Positions 10,861-21,899 of a stretch of DNA of 64,000 nt are shown in pieces. Below the pieces are notes generated by a model. That model did no database searches, had not been told where the DNA came from, and saw only the letters and a list, made by a program, of their open reading frames with translations. The stretch is from the NCBI RefSeq assembly GCF_029407905.1, contig NC_073624.1, forward strand, positions 3,670,501 to 3,734,500, read 5' to 3'. Numbering within the stretch: the stretch's first letter is position 1; every line of letters starts with the position of its first letter. A program made the position numbers and the translations under genes. The stretch comes from Bubalus kerabau (lineage: Eukaryota > Chordata > Mammalia > Artiodactyla > Bovidae).

Positions 10861-12184
10861 TAGAGACTGTGCACAGAGTGTGCTCGCCCACTGTGGGGCT
10901 CAGCGGACGGCGGCGCCCACTGCTGACCCTCCATATGATTTCCAGGCCACAGACGGCCACTCTGGTGCCTGCAGCCTCTCGTCTGACAGCTGGCCGACCC
11001 GCCAGGGCTGGGCCTGAGTGGACAGAGCTGTGGGCAGGCCCCGGAGCGGGAGGCTCTGAGCCGCCAGCAGGAACTCCCCCGTCGGCCAAACTGAGGGCCC
11101 AGACCCACGGCACACAGCACCCCCGGGGGGCTCAGCCCGGGCTCGTGCACGCGCGCCTGCAGCATCCCACCTGACCCCCTCAGAGGGCACGTGTGGGAGA
11201 ACGTCCTTCCTGGAAATGCTGAGTGCTATCGAACCGTGGGGCGGAGGTGCCCCTGGCACCCTGGGTGGCGCTGTGCCAGGACTCAAGCCCTCGGAGAGGC
11301 CTGAGACACGGCGGGAGGGGTCAGAAGTCGGCAGGCGAGCCTGCGGGCCACGTCCTCCAGCACCAGCCCCAGCAGGGGGGCTCCCAGACGCACAGACCGG
11401 GGGTGTGTGCCCCACCCTGCCGCCCCACTGTGGCCAAGACAGCTCCAGGAGGGCCTCGGGGGGCTGACGGCTCCCAGGGCAGGCAGTGTGGGCAGGGTGC
11501 CAGTGAGCGCAGGCTTCTAAGACACAGCATCTGAGGGCAGAGGTGCCCGTCTGGGGGAGAAGCCGAGGCTCTAGAGCCAATCAGGGCCGCAGAGAACCTT
11601 CTGGGCTGTGAAGCCTGGCCTCTTGAGGCCTCCTTTCTGTATCTTCAGAAGCAGCCATTTACACCTACCGTCCAAAGCTGATGTCTGTCTGAGCAAACGA
11701 ATGTGGAGTTCCCGAGAGCCTGGCAGGCACACAGTGGATCCGCACCGAAGGCTGCCGGCGACAGCAGACGCGTCACCGAGTTGGTCCGGGGGGGAGGCCA
11801 GCCTCTCCCAAGCTCGCATCTTGATGGTACCTGGAACAGCAGAGTAAGAGCCCGGTTCTAGCGAGACAGCAAAGCACAGTCCTGCACGTCCTAGAGATTC
11901 CTTCCAGGTTTCAGACTCAGAACACCATGAACACACGTTCAGGCGTCAGGATGGGCTCTGCTAGGAGCCACGGCCCTGCCACCTTGGCGGCGGCGGGGGT
12001 GCACCCCATGTCAGAGCATTCCCTCCTGGCAAGTTGCCTCCGCTCCTTTTAAATGGACAGGAGGCGCCGGGACGACGATGCTGCCCCCACCGTGACCACC
12101 GGTGCCCCGGGGAACATTTTCCTTTGAGGGAGAACACACAGGGAGAATCTCGGCGGGTCAGTTTCACTCCGGTGGTTAATTTTG

Positions 12185-12330
12185 TAATTTAAAAGAATTT
12201 TTCCTTCAGTTACAAAAGGAATAGATGCTCACGAAACATGATTCTGGGAAACAAAGGAGAAAGAGGCAGCGAGCATTTTGCATCCTCCGTGAACCCAGCC
12301 ACGGCAGGCCTCGCCCACCCGAGGACCCGC
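12185..12330. repeat. Old LINE-like remnant
   Basis: An AT-rich patch with ttacaaaaggaatagatgct followed by cacgaaacatgattctggga. It resembles 3' portions of old mammalian LINEs (sequence of the type acaaaagtaatacatgctca). The family is not resolved. Confidence 0.3.
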
Positions 12331-12780
12331 AGCCATTCTGAGGCACATGCATGTGGCCATAAAACCCTGGTGGTCCCCGCAACAGGCCATGGAGCCTGTC
12401 CCCCGTGACCTCGTCACGGCTGCTCAACCCACACAGCCAAGCCCAGGAGGACGGCTGGGCCCGTTTCTCACCTTTGTAAGAGACGTGAAGATGGGTACCT
12501 CTTATCTTTATGCATAAACCTTTCCTTGCTCCACCGGGGAGACCCCTAGAAGTGGGGTCCCAGCTCAAAGCCCAGGGCACTCTCACATGTCTGAGGTAGC
12601 TACCCCACATCTGGCCCCTCAGAACCTTCCAGAGCCCCACCCGATGTCACAGGTGCAGGTCAAAACGACGGGGCATCGGGGAGAAGCAGGCCCACCGCGG
12701 GGCAGGGACCGGCCCACGACCTCGCCGCAGGCCGCCAACAGAGCCGGGAGGCTGCTGGGCAGTGTCTCCCCAAGGCGCGC

Positions 12781-12936
12781 TTTTATTTTTAATTTCCTTT
12801 TTAAAATATATTTTATTTTGTATTTATTTGGCTGAGCTGTGCAGCACGTGGGGATCTGGTTCCCTGACCAGGGATCAAACCCGCACCTCTTGCACGGGAG
12901 CACGGAGTCTTAAGCCCTGGACCACCAGGGAAGCCC
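12781..12936 (-). mobile_element. CHR-type cetartiodactyl SINE
   Basis: A T-rich tail on the left (12781-12828) leads into gatctggttccctgaccagg, gatcaaacccgcacctcttg and ctggaccaccagggaagc, the reverse orientation of the CHR-type SINE. A 13-bp target duplication is present at 12768-12780 (CCCCAAGGCGCGC) and 12937-12949, where CG has decayed to CA in the second copy. Confidence 0.92.
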
Positions 12937-12996
12937 CCCCAAGGCACACCTTTAAATGGCCCAAATGGAAGCTGCCCCAGACCCTCCGCAGCTGGA

Positions 12997-13212
12997 CAAA
13001 GATGCCCCAGAAGGGTGCCGGGCACTGACACCCGCATTCACGACGACTCATGGAGGTGAACAGTGAGTCAAAGATGCCCTAGAAGGGTGCCAGGCACTGA
13101 CACCCGTGTTCACGACGACTCATGGAGGTGTACAGTGGGTCAAAGATGCCCTAGAAGGGTGCCAGGCACTGACACCCGCGTTCACGACAACTCATGGAGG
13201 TGAACAGTGGTA
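12997..13212. repeat. 72-bp tandem repeat, three copies
   Basis: Three head-to-tail units start at 12997, 13069 and 13141, each opening with caaagatgcc. They share agaagggtgcc, ggcactgacacccg, ttcacgac-actcatggagg and acagtg. Copies differ at only a few bases, mostly CpG positions. 72 is divisible by 3, but at least one stop occurs within units in each direction examined, and no protein signature appears. Confidence 0.97.
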
Positions 13213-13714
13213 ATGACGGGCCGTGGCACGTTCCCCCCAGGAGCGGCAAGCCCAGGGCTGACCTGTCAGGAACCAGCGCTGCAGGGAGAGGGGAGGCCAG
13301 AGGGTCCTGCACCTTGTCATCACCCCCTGGAGGGGACCCTGGAAGCTGTGACAGTGTGGGGGCAGGAGCGGGTAGATCTGTGAGTCAGAAATATCTCACT
13401 TAGAATGTACGGAGGGCCCCCCGCCCATGACACCCAACGGACTGACGGATCCTGGCTCTTATGCCCAGTGATGGGTGAGGAATGGGCCTCACGGAGCCCG
13501 CGGGCAGCTGGACTCGCCGTTCTTCCTGGCCGGGACCCCTGGAGGCCACGTGGTCCTCCCGCAGCCTGGCATCCCCCGCCGTCCGCACTCTCAGGCTGTT
13601 CCTCGGGCATCACTGCACCGTTTGTGACGAGGTGTGGCTCCACGGGTCCCAGATTCATCCTAAAAGGGAACGTGGCTGGTGGAGGCGGAAAAAGAAAGAA
13701 ACTCTCTCGTTTTT

Positions 13715-13884
13715 CCAGGAGCCTGGACTCCCGGCCGCCATCGTCTCTCCAGGAGCCTGGACGCCCGGCCGCCATCGTCTCTCCAGGAGCCTGGCCGCCC
13801 GGCCGCCATCGTCTCTCCAGGAGCCTGGACGCCCGGCCGCCATCGTCTCTCCAGGAGCCTGGCCGCCCGGCCGCCACGGTCAGC
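13715..13884. repeat. 34-bp GC-rich minisatellite, five copies
   Basis: Units start at 13715, 13749, 13783, 13817 and 13851. Each contains ccaggagcctgg-c-cccgg followed by ccgccatcgtctct. The fifth diverges after gccgcca. Four units carry GCCGCCATCG (GATGGCGGC on minus), close to the YY1 core. The period is not a multiple of 3, so reading frame rotates through the array. This, with the lack of stops, explains the long overlapping frames on both strands here. Confidence 0.97.
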
Positions 13885-15577
13885 TGCTGGCTTGCACCCG
13901 GTGCAGAGCCTGGGCAGTCGGCACTCGGCCTTCTCTTCTTCCGTTTTGGTCTCTGGATTCCATTTCATTCATTCATGAAACGTTCCCCAAGAGCCTGCTC
14001 TGTGCCAGGCTGGTGATTTTGGCCCGTCCTTCCCGAAGTGCCCAGTCTCCCAGGGCAAGGCGTCTGTGGGCGGTGGGCATGTGGAGAGCAGGGAGGGCTT
14101 CCAGGAGGAGGCGATTCTGCACCCCAGTCTGGAGAGGTGGGGGATGGCGCCGTGGAGGGGGCAGAACAGGTTGCTGGGGGCCTCTCGAGTCCCACGAACG
14201 GGACACTGGACTGCAGCCAGGAGCTGGACACAAGCCTGCGGGATGGGCACTGGGGCAGAGGCCCGCGCTGAGACGGCCTGCTCCTGGGAGGGCAAGACAA
14301 TGGACGCCGTCTTGCGGCAGGGAGGAGGGTGTCTGGGAAATGCTGGACGCCAGCAGAGCTGGAAGGGCAGTCTGGGTGTGGTGGGAAGGGGAGTTGAGGA
14401 TGACGGGGCAGGGCAGCAGCTGCAGGGACACCCCCCAGGAATTTTAGGAGGGAGAGGAGACGGGTGTGGTCACAGCAGAGGAAAGTCCCCATGGAAGCCA
14501 CCCAAGGTCAGACCCAACATGGCGCCCCGTCCAGGCAGCCCAGCGTCTCTCATCTAGATCTAGAGCAGTCCCAGATCCACGCCAGGAAATGCACCTTCTT
14601 TCTTCTGCCCGACACTGTGGTCTTGGCTGTCCCCCTCCCAGGCCCCAAACGCAGCTGTGGGCAGAGGGTCGGCTCTGAGGTCTAGGACACTGGCTGGTCT
14701 AGCTCGGGTGCCACCATCTAGCTCTGCAATGAGGGCTCAGCCTCCAGAACTCAGTTCTCTGGCTGGTGGCACATCAGGGTTCCGTGAGGTCTCCCCGATA
14801 ACCGTTATCAGGGCCTGGCACACAGAGGGGCTTCGAGCATGGGTGCTTGGTGGCGTCTGGGGGTCTCCAGGCTCGGGGGGTGCTGAGACGGGAGGCGGCA
14901 GTGCGGCCAGCCAGGGGAGCCCGCCGCCCGCCGTGAATCACCGCGCCAGGCTTTATAATTATCTGGGTACTTAGGCTCTCTTTCTTTTCCTCCCACTTCC
15001 CTGGGGAAATTCCCTTCATTTCCTCCATCATCCCCGGCTCCCTGTGTGAGTCTAAATCAACCTTACCCCGGGCAGCAGGCTGCTCCTCCAAGCTCTCACC
15101 CTCGGCCTACTTTACTGGCGAGGGCGGGCTGGGGTGCCAAGAGGCAGGGGCTACTGGGGTGCCATCTTTGCTCAAACTAAAGCTCCATTCCTGCCCTGGA
15201 CAGAAAACCGAAGGCGCTACCCCCTCCCCTTAAGCTGCAGCGACTGCGTCCCCGGGGCCCATGGGTTGCTGCTCCCGTCGCCACGATCTGTCGGCAAACC
15301 CAGGCAGCCTCGGGCAGGGGCTTCCACGGTCCCTCGGCTCAGACGACGACGAGGAAACACCGATGTGCGGGCAACAGGTTCTGGCAGCGGGTTCCAGGTG
15401 ACCTCGAGGAGGTCGGGCTGTCCCCACTCTCTGTGGAGCTGCGCCAGGGGAGGGTCAGCCCCTCCATGGGTCTGTAACAGCCTGCTCGTTCTTGGCGAGG
15501 GTGTGGGGTGCATGCTGTTCTGATGCCACCTCCTGCGCGCATCCAGCCCTGACCCCGATTCTCACCGAATTTCCACA
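13885..15577. other. Non-coding stretch
   Basis: No recognisable exon. A MIR trace lies at 14684-14850. The attcattcatgaaacg followed by gcctgctctgtgccaggctg at about 13965-14010 looks like an old interspersed repeat of uncertain family. Confidence 0.45.
14684..14850 (+). repeat. MIR SINE remnant
   Basis: A diverged MIR in sense orientation that ends in the characteristic gggcctggcacacagagggg block (about 14810-14830). Confidence 0.5.
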
Positions 15578-15584
15578 CGACCCC

Positions 15585-15800
15585 AGCACGTGGCTGTTTT
15601 GTGTGTTCAGTCGCTCAGTCGTGTCCGACTCTGTGACCCTATCGACCGTAGCCCGCCGGGCTCCCCTGTCCATGGAATTCTCCAGGCAAGAATACTTGGG
15701 TTGCCATTCCCTTCACCAGGGCATCTTTCCGACCCAGGGATCGAACCTGTGTCTCCTGCGTTGCAGGTGGATTCTTCACCACTGAGCCAGCAGGGAAGCC
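15585..15800 (-). mobile_element. Bov-tA-type SINE
   Basis: A near full-length ruminant SINE in reverse orientation: tcagtcgctcagtcgtgtcc at the tail side, gtccatggaattctccaggc in the body, and gggatcgaacctgtgtctcc with a tRNA-like head ending at cagggaagcc. A short direct repeat, CGACCCC, at 15578-15584 and 15801-15807 probably is the target duplication. Confidence 0.94.
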
Positions 15801-15918
15801 CGACCCCTAAGTAACTTAAATATGTATTAATTGTTTTAACACTATCCTTGAGAAGTAGAGAAGGGGGATAAAAAAAAGAAGCAAATGTAAGAAAAAATAT
15901 GGGAAACCTATTGAAAAT

Positions 15919-15990
15919 CTGTCCATTTTACAGATGGGGACACAGAGGCCCAGGGGGCAAAGCAGTCTGCTCAGACCACCCAGAAACCGC
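15919..15990 (-). repeat. MIR SINE fragment
   Basis: ccattttacagatggggaca followed by cagaggcccagggggcaaag is the reverse complement of the MIR core. Confidence 0.6.
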
Positions 15991-16809
15991 TCCCTGCAGC
16001 CCTCAAGGCTCTGCTCCCCATCATGAGCCGAAAAGTGTCCCCCGTAGAGCAGTGAGCGGGACCAAGCAGGGGCCAGCCCCTGAGGCACCTGTGACATGTC
16101 ACAAGAAGCGAGTGGGCGCCGAGGGGTCTCATGGGAGGAGCCAAAGCACCCATTGGGCAGGGTGGGCAGAAATGTCCCCAAGACATCACCCATGGTCTCC
16201 TGTGAGAGGAGGAGGTGAGGAGGCCAGGGCCTCCACCAGGGCACCAGGCAGGGCCTGGGGCAGCAGCCACGGAACAGCCCTGGGCGAGCTCTTCTCAGGT
16301 ACCCAAGCATCGCCGCTCTCCCGGGCCCCTCACCGGGCTCCCTGGAGGAAGAGCCGGCTGGGTTTCTTTATAAAGCTGGAACGCATTTTCTGCCCACATT
16401 TCTGACCTCCGGAAACCTCTCGGGTAGTTTTCCAGAGCCCTCTGGATTCCACCGGGGGCACGGTGCATGCCTCTGCTCACTGCGTTCACAGCCAGGCCGC
16501 TGGGCACCAGGCAGGTGCCAGGAGGAGCCTAGCGGGCACAGCTGCACAGGCCTCTGGCCGCCCGCAGCCCAGCTGGGCCTCCCTGTCATGGGTCTGTGGG
16601 CTCCGGCTGGCTCTCGGTCTCTCAAATTTGATCTCTGGTCAAATTCCATGGCTCTTTTCTTTTAAAAAAAAAATAATAATAAATGAAATCCCTCTTTGAA
16701 AACAAACAAAAATCCCAGAACAGACTCCAGAAACACTGGCCTTGCTGCAGCTTCATTTTCTCCTTCTTTCTCTTTCCTTTTTGGCATCACAAGGAACTGG
16801 AGGAACAGT

Positions 16810-16985
16810 TCACCCCTGTCATTTCACAGAGGGGCAAACTGAGGCCCAGAGGGGGAAAGGGGCCCCTTCGAGGTCCCCCGGTGACTCCCTGGCACAGCTG
16901 GGGCGGGAACCCAGGGTACCCGACTCAGGTCCAGAGTCTGAGCCCCGGCAGCTGCTGGCCCCGTGGGAGAGGTAGTGGGTCTGAG
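16810..16985 (-). repeat. MIR SINE
   Basis: The MIR core in reverse orientation is well preserved: atttcacagaggggcaaact, then gaggcccagagggggaaagg, then gggcgggaacccaggg and ccagagtctgagcccc. Confidence 0.8.
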
Positions 16986-18689
16986 CCTGTTAGGACAAGA
17001 GCCGCCGCAGCCCTGGGCAGGGCTCCGGGCACTCACCCCGAGGAGGGATGCCCGCCTGGACGGGCAGGCCCGGGCCACTGGGCCTCTTGGCACAGGAGAG
17101 GCCAGCACTGGTAAGTGTGGGAAGAAGCCCCTGCCGGGGTGAAGGGGAGCCCCGAGGAAAGCAGGCTGGCTCTAATGGAAACCAGTCCGAGGGCCAAAGG
17201 CAGCAGGACCCCCGCCCCCCGGTTTCCATGGGGACGGAGCCGGGAGGTGGAGTCCTGGCAGGCTCGCCGCAGCAGATGTGGCCTGTGCAGGGCTGGCGCG
17301 GGGCGGCGGGAGGGGCGGCGCTGGGCGGCAGGGCCCTGGGACGTGGCAGGCCCGAGCCGGACTCGCGCACAAGCCCGAGGCCGCGGGTCTGCCACCTCCA
17401 GGAGGCCACCCAGATTCCCCCCACCCCGGGGCGCTCGCACTGGCCACTCCAGCCTAAGTTTCTGCTCTCCGCCTGGCTGGGCCCAGCCCCCTCCTGCACC
17501 ATCTCAGCCCGGGCCTCGCGGAGGGCGCCAGTGCTTGCTGGGACACGGGAGACATAGGAGCTGGGGACAGAACCTCCAGTCGTGGCTCTAGCCCCCCAGC
17601 CAGTGAGTGGGTGCTCCACAAGGCCTGCTCCACCTGGTCCCTGGACAGTGCCTCCAGTCCCCTTCCTGAGCCCTGAGCTGGCCCCCTGACTGCTCTGCTG
17701 GGTGCCCTGGAGAATCAAGTGGGTGCTGAGCCGCCCAGGGACACAAGGAAGCCGCGGGGTCACTGGCAGACCACTGGGGAGGTGGCCACTCGGACGGGGA
17801 CTGAGTAGCAGGGTCTCTGACACCAGACGGAGCCCCTGTTCACTTGCAGAGAGATGGTTTCCCTGAGCTCATCCCCCCGCCCCCGCACTCGGCGCTCACC
17901 AGCAAGAGCCCTTCACACTGGGACCCAGGGCAAGCCGTGGGGCATGCAGGCCCCAGCTGTGCCAGTGACACCCTGCTACTGACCAACCTGGGAACCCCAA
18001 GATCAGGTGGGCGCGTCTCCACGGGAGAGACTCAGGGTCCCTCACACGTCCAGCGGTGCCCGCAACAAACCCACGGAGAAAAACCCCAGGCTCCTGGTCT
18101 ACACCGCCGGCTCCTGGTATGATGGAAGGGTCTGGGCTTGGCACAGAGCAAAAAGGACCATCTTGAGAATGCTGGAACCTGCAAAATGGTCTTGCCTGTT
18201 TGGGGGTTTTACAGCATCTCCCAAAGGTTCGACTTGCAGTTGTCTGAGTGTTAAAGTCTCGATCACCTCGGCCTACAGCCTCACTCTTTCCCGCTCTGGG
18301 CTGGGGGGACACCGAGACAAAGGGTGACCATGGCTCCCTTCCTCCCACCCCTCGCTGACACGCCGGGCGTCGTCCACGCCGGGCCAGCAAACGACAGAGG
18401 CCTGGAGCCTCATCCAGCCGGGCGCTCGGGGGTGGCGTCAGTCCAACCCGTGGGCCTGAGATCCTAGAGAAATGGCAGCTCAGGCAGAGACAGGCCCAGG
18501 GCTCCCAGATTCGCCACCATCGTATGGTCCCCAGGAGGGGAAAAACGGAGGCAAACCCCGACTCTCCCTGGGGCAGGCCAGGGGACAGGACCTCCTGGTG
18601 ACCGGCGTCCGGGGAGAGCCCCCCAAGGTCGGCACCCATGAAGGGGACCCCGTGCCTGGCTGTCCCCAGCCGGCCAGGGGCGACGCTGG

Positions 18690-18810
18690 GTCCCGCACTC
18701 AGGGACCTGGGTTTGAGGGCAGGCTCTGTTGCCTGCTAGCCGTGTGACTCTGGGCATGTTCCTTGGCCTCGGTGAGCCTCAAGTTTTCTCAGAGAACTGT
18801 TAACAGCCGC
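18690..18810 (+). repeat. MIR SINE
   Basis: MIR in sense orientation: cctgggtttgagggcaggct, then gctagccgtgtgactctggg, then catgttccttggcctcggtg. Confidence 0.75.
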
Positions 18811-18975
18811 CTTCCACGAGGGCAGGGAGGGGGGCATCCTGGCTGTGCCCTCTCCTGCCACCAGAACAGCACTAGCCCCTGCTGGCTCTGATCAGATGTT
18901 GAAACAAGATGAAATCGAACAGATTCCATTTAAAAATAGATGTTTAGAAGAACGGATTAAAGTCCTCGGCCCTAG

Positions 18976-19093
18976 GGAGTTCCCTGGTGGTCCAGTGGTT
19001 AGGACTCCGTACCCCACGGCGGGGGACATGGGTTCAATCCCTAGTTGGGAAACTAAGATCCCGTAAGCTGGGCGGTGTGGCCAAAAAAATACT
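18976..19093 (+). mobile_element. CHR-type cetartiodactyl SINE
   Basis: Sense orientation: gggagttccctggtggtcca at the tRNA-like head, gtggttaggactccgtaccc, gggttcaatccctagttggg, and a tail of gtggccaaaaaaatac. It is the last recognisable lineage-specific insertion before 53.68 kb. Confidence 0.92.
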
Positions 19094-21139
19094 GAAATTT
19101 TTTTTTTAAAAAAAGAAACAAGGACTTGACCTTGGGCCTGGCACTCAGTAGGTCCATGAAGGTCAGCTCCCCCAACCCTAGGGAGCTCACTCTTATTTGC
19201 CAACTCAGACATGTGCTGGCCTCTCATGTCGGGGAGACAAGGGTGGACCCCGACCCTCAAGGCAGAGGATCTCTGCCACTCGAGTCCCCGCCTCCACGGG
19301 TCCTGCCCCAGCCTGCCTCGCTCACCCTCCCCGGCAGCTGGATGTACCTGACCTTCGTGGCACGGCCGAGGCGGTGGGCCATGGTGGCGGGCCAGACTGC
19401 CAGGGCCGGGAGCCACTACCCAGAGGCTGCTTTGCTGGGCCTCCCCTGGGCACTGGTCACAGGCCGGGCAGGAATACCAGGACCAGAGCAGAGACCCTCA
19501 AAGCTCACGCATCCGTCCACCCATCAGGGCCGAGAGTCTCCCAAGGGCTGGTGCGGGGCGACTTACGAGTGCGTGTTCACAGCAACAAAGGCGCCGGCTG
19601 AGGGCACCCTGTCCACACCGCCGAGCACCCCCCACAGCCGCTGGAGGCCTCTGGCGCCACGTCGGGGGCGCTGCTGCCTGGACCCGGCATGGTGGGCCCA
19701 GGTGCGACTCCTCGTCCCCTCGAGTTCAAGGAATCAGCACGCCCGGGAGGCTCGGGTGGGCGGGAGTGGCGGGAACTGTCCGCCCGCCTCCGGGATCCCT
19801 CCACCCACAGCAGCCGGAAGCGCGGGCACACCCACCGCAGGAATCCCCAGGCAGGGCCAGCGCCCAGCAAACTGGGCCAGAGGTTCCTGTGCGCACGCAC
19901 AGGACGGACCTGCAGCAGCCGGACCCCCAGAGTCCCCCCACTCCCAGCTCCCTTCAAGGCCCCAGAGAGTCACAGGGACCAGAGGCGAGCCTCCCCAAAA
20001 CCTGCTCCCATTCACGGCAGGTGACATGGCCTGCTTCCACAAGAAGCCTGTAGGTAGGACTTACCCTCTGCCTCCGGGTGGGGAAACTGAGGCTGAGAGG
20101 GGCAGGTGGCTCCCCGAGCAGCCAGGCCCCACGCTCCTCCCGCGAGGCCGCAGCCTGGGATAAAGCAGGCTGGCCGCAGCTTCCAGGCAAGACCCCCACT
20201 TGCTGCCTCTGACCACGCCCCCAGGCCGACGCTGTCTCCCCCACTTCAGAGATGAGAGAATGGAGGCCCGGCCGCGAGAACCATTCTTATTGAGGCCTTT
20301 TCTGCTTGAAGGCAGGCTGGGGGTTCACAGTATCTCATCAGATCCTGCCCCCAGTCCCCGCTGTGTTCCTGGTGGGGAAATGGTTCGCCTGGGCTCCCGA
20401 GTGTGCGCTCAGGGCCCAGAGCCTAGCACACAGGTGTGTGCACACACAGGAACACACGCACACACACGCAGACCTGCACAGAAGGCCGACCCTGCCACCC
20501 GCTTCCGGGAGGAGGGGGCTGGCTGGAGGACGCGTGCCCCCCGGGCCACCCGGCCGCTCCCGCCCTCACATGCCTTCCCGGGCCCCGTCCTGGGCCTGCC
20601 CCGCCGCCATTTCCTCTCCTGGGCTGGAGGCCCAATGCCAGTCCTCCGGGCCTGCAAATGGCCGGCGTCCGGAACGGCCTGCAGCTGCGAGGAGACTGTG
20701 GGTGCCTGACCCGGGCCCAGAGCGCAGCCACGGGCCTTCCTTCACTCACTAGTGCCCGGCACCTGGGGCCTGTCCACCCAGCACCAGGAGAACAGCCCAC
20801 CCACTGGGCAGCGAGCGCCCAGCCAGGCGTCTTCCGGGGTGGCCCAGAGACCGGGACCCCCCTGCGTATGCACACACGTTACAGCGCCACCGAGGCACGC
20901 ACACACAGGCCAAGGGGTGACGGCGGCCACACGGGCCGCCGCGTACACACATATGTTCACACCATCACTTAACGCAGAAGGCACGCGGGCTTTGGAGGCC
21001 TGCAGGCCTGTGTTCACATCCACCCCAACGCACATTATCCGGCTGAACCTCTAAGGCTCATCCCCTGCAGAAATGACCCCACTGTGCAGGCACTTCTGAG
21101 ACTCAGAAACAAACCAAGGAGGAACAGGATGTATGGGGT
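19094..21139. other. GC-rich non-coding stretch
   Basis: No recognisable exon. CpG content is raised between about 19.6 and 20.7 kb but is less dense than in the named islands. A minus-strand donor-like GTAAGTCC lies near 20060 without a definable exon. A short degenerate CA-rich patch lies at 20432-20475. Confidence 0.45.
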
Positions 21140-21345
21140 GCTCTCTGTGAAAAGTGTTGAGGCAAGTGCTGTATCTGTATTACTGTGAGGCAGGGACACT
21201 TACTGCCCCATTTTACAGATGAGGAAACTGAGGCCACAAAAAGGGGAAATAACTCACCCTTGACCTTGATCAGCAGAGCCAGAAAATCAAAAGGACTCAA
21301 CTTGAACCCTGGCCATGAGTTCCGGAGCTCATAGTCTCCGCCACC
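21140..21345 (-). repeat. MIR SINE
   Basis: A well-preserved reverse-orientation MIR: ccattttacagatgaggaaa followed by ctgaggccacaaaaaggg, then cagcagagccagaaaatc and cttgaaccctggcc. Confidence 0.85.
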
Positions 21346-21899
21346 CTCCTCTTCCAGACGGGAAGAAGCCTGGCGTGGAGCACGCGGCGGAGCATCGTCA
21401 TGGCGACCATGCCTATCACCACCGTCCATGCTCTGACGCCATCCCTCTGAGGCTCTGACCCTGGTATCGGGATGTCTCGTTGGGCCTCATCTTTGAGAGC
21501 CCCAGACCAGCGCCACATCCATGGCGGCTGATGCTAAACCCAGTTCTGATGCCCTCTGCAAAGACCAACATGGGAAAGGACAAAGTGGTTAAAAAAATGA
21601 CCCCGAGAGCGCAGCTGCTGCAGAAAGCAGCTCCCAACCCACTCTGGTAAATGTCATCAACATCTCACTTTTCCTATTATTCCCCCACATCTCCGCCAAC
21701 AGGTACGTTCCTTCAAACAAACAAGCCACAACAAAGCCCTTCTGCTGACCCACGGAACGGCGTCAGGAGCGTTCGGGACACGGCAGAGGGAGCACCCGGA
21801 TCTCACCAAGCACGGCACGCACTTGGGCAAGCTGCTCTCGGCCAGGAAGAGCCTCCAAGGCTGCAGCGCCCGAGTCTGGAATTCAGACGCTCAGAAGCA

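Larger units (their letters stand above)
9207..12767. other. GC-rich non-coding stretch
   Basis: No recognisable exon. It holds weak MIR traces (10290-10430 and 10740-10860) and an old LINE-like patch (12185-12330). The remainder is unique GC-rich DNA with overlapping shadow frames. Confidence 0.45.
15808..18975. other. Non-coding stretch
   Basis: No recognisable exon. It holds MIR remnants (15919-15990, 16810-16985 and 18690-18810). Isolated donor-like sites (plus GTAAGT at 17111; minus GTGAGTG near 17031 and GTGAGC near 17896) cannot be linked into an exon. Confidence 0.45.

Noticed and set aside
13320..14447. Repeat-containing proteins (RRP-type periodic residues) on both strands
   Set aside because: The periodicity comes from the 34-bp minisatellite, which has no stops in any frame. 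The unit length is not a multiple of three.
17095..17120. Plus-strand donor CACTG/GTAAGTGTG
   Set aside because: The candidate exon between it and the nearest acceptor is 15 nt, with a poor pyrimidine tract and no flanking exon.
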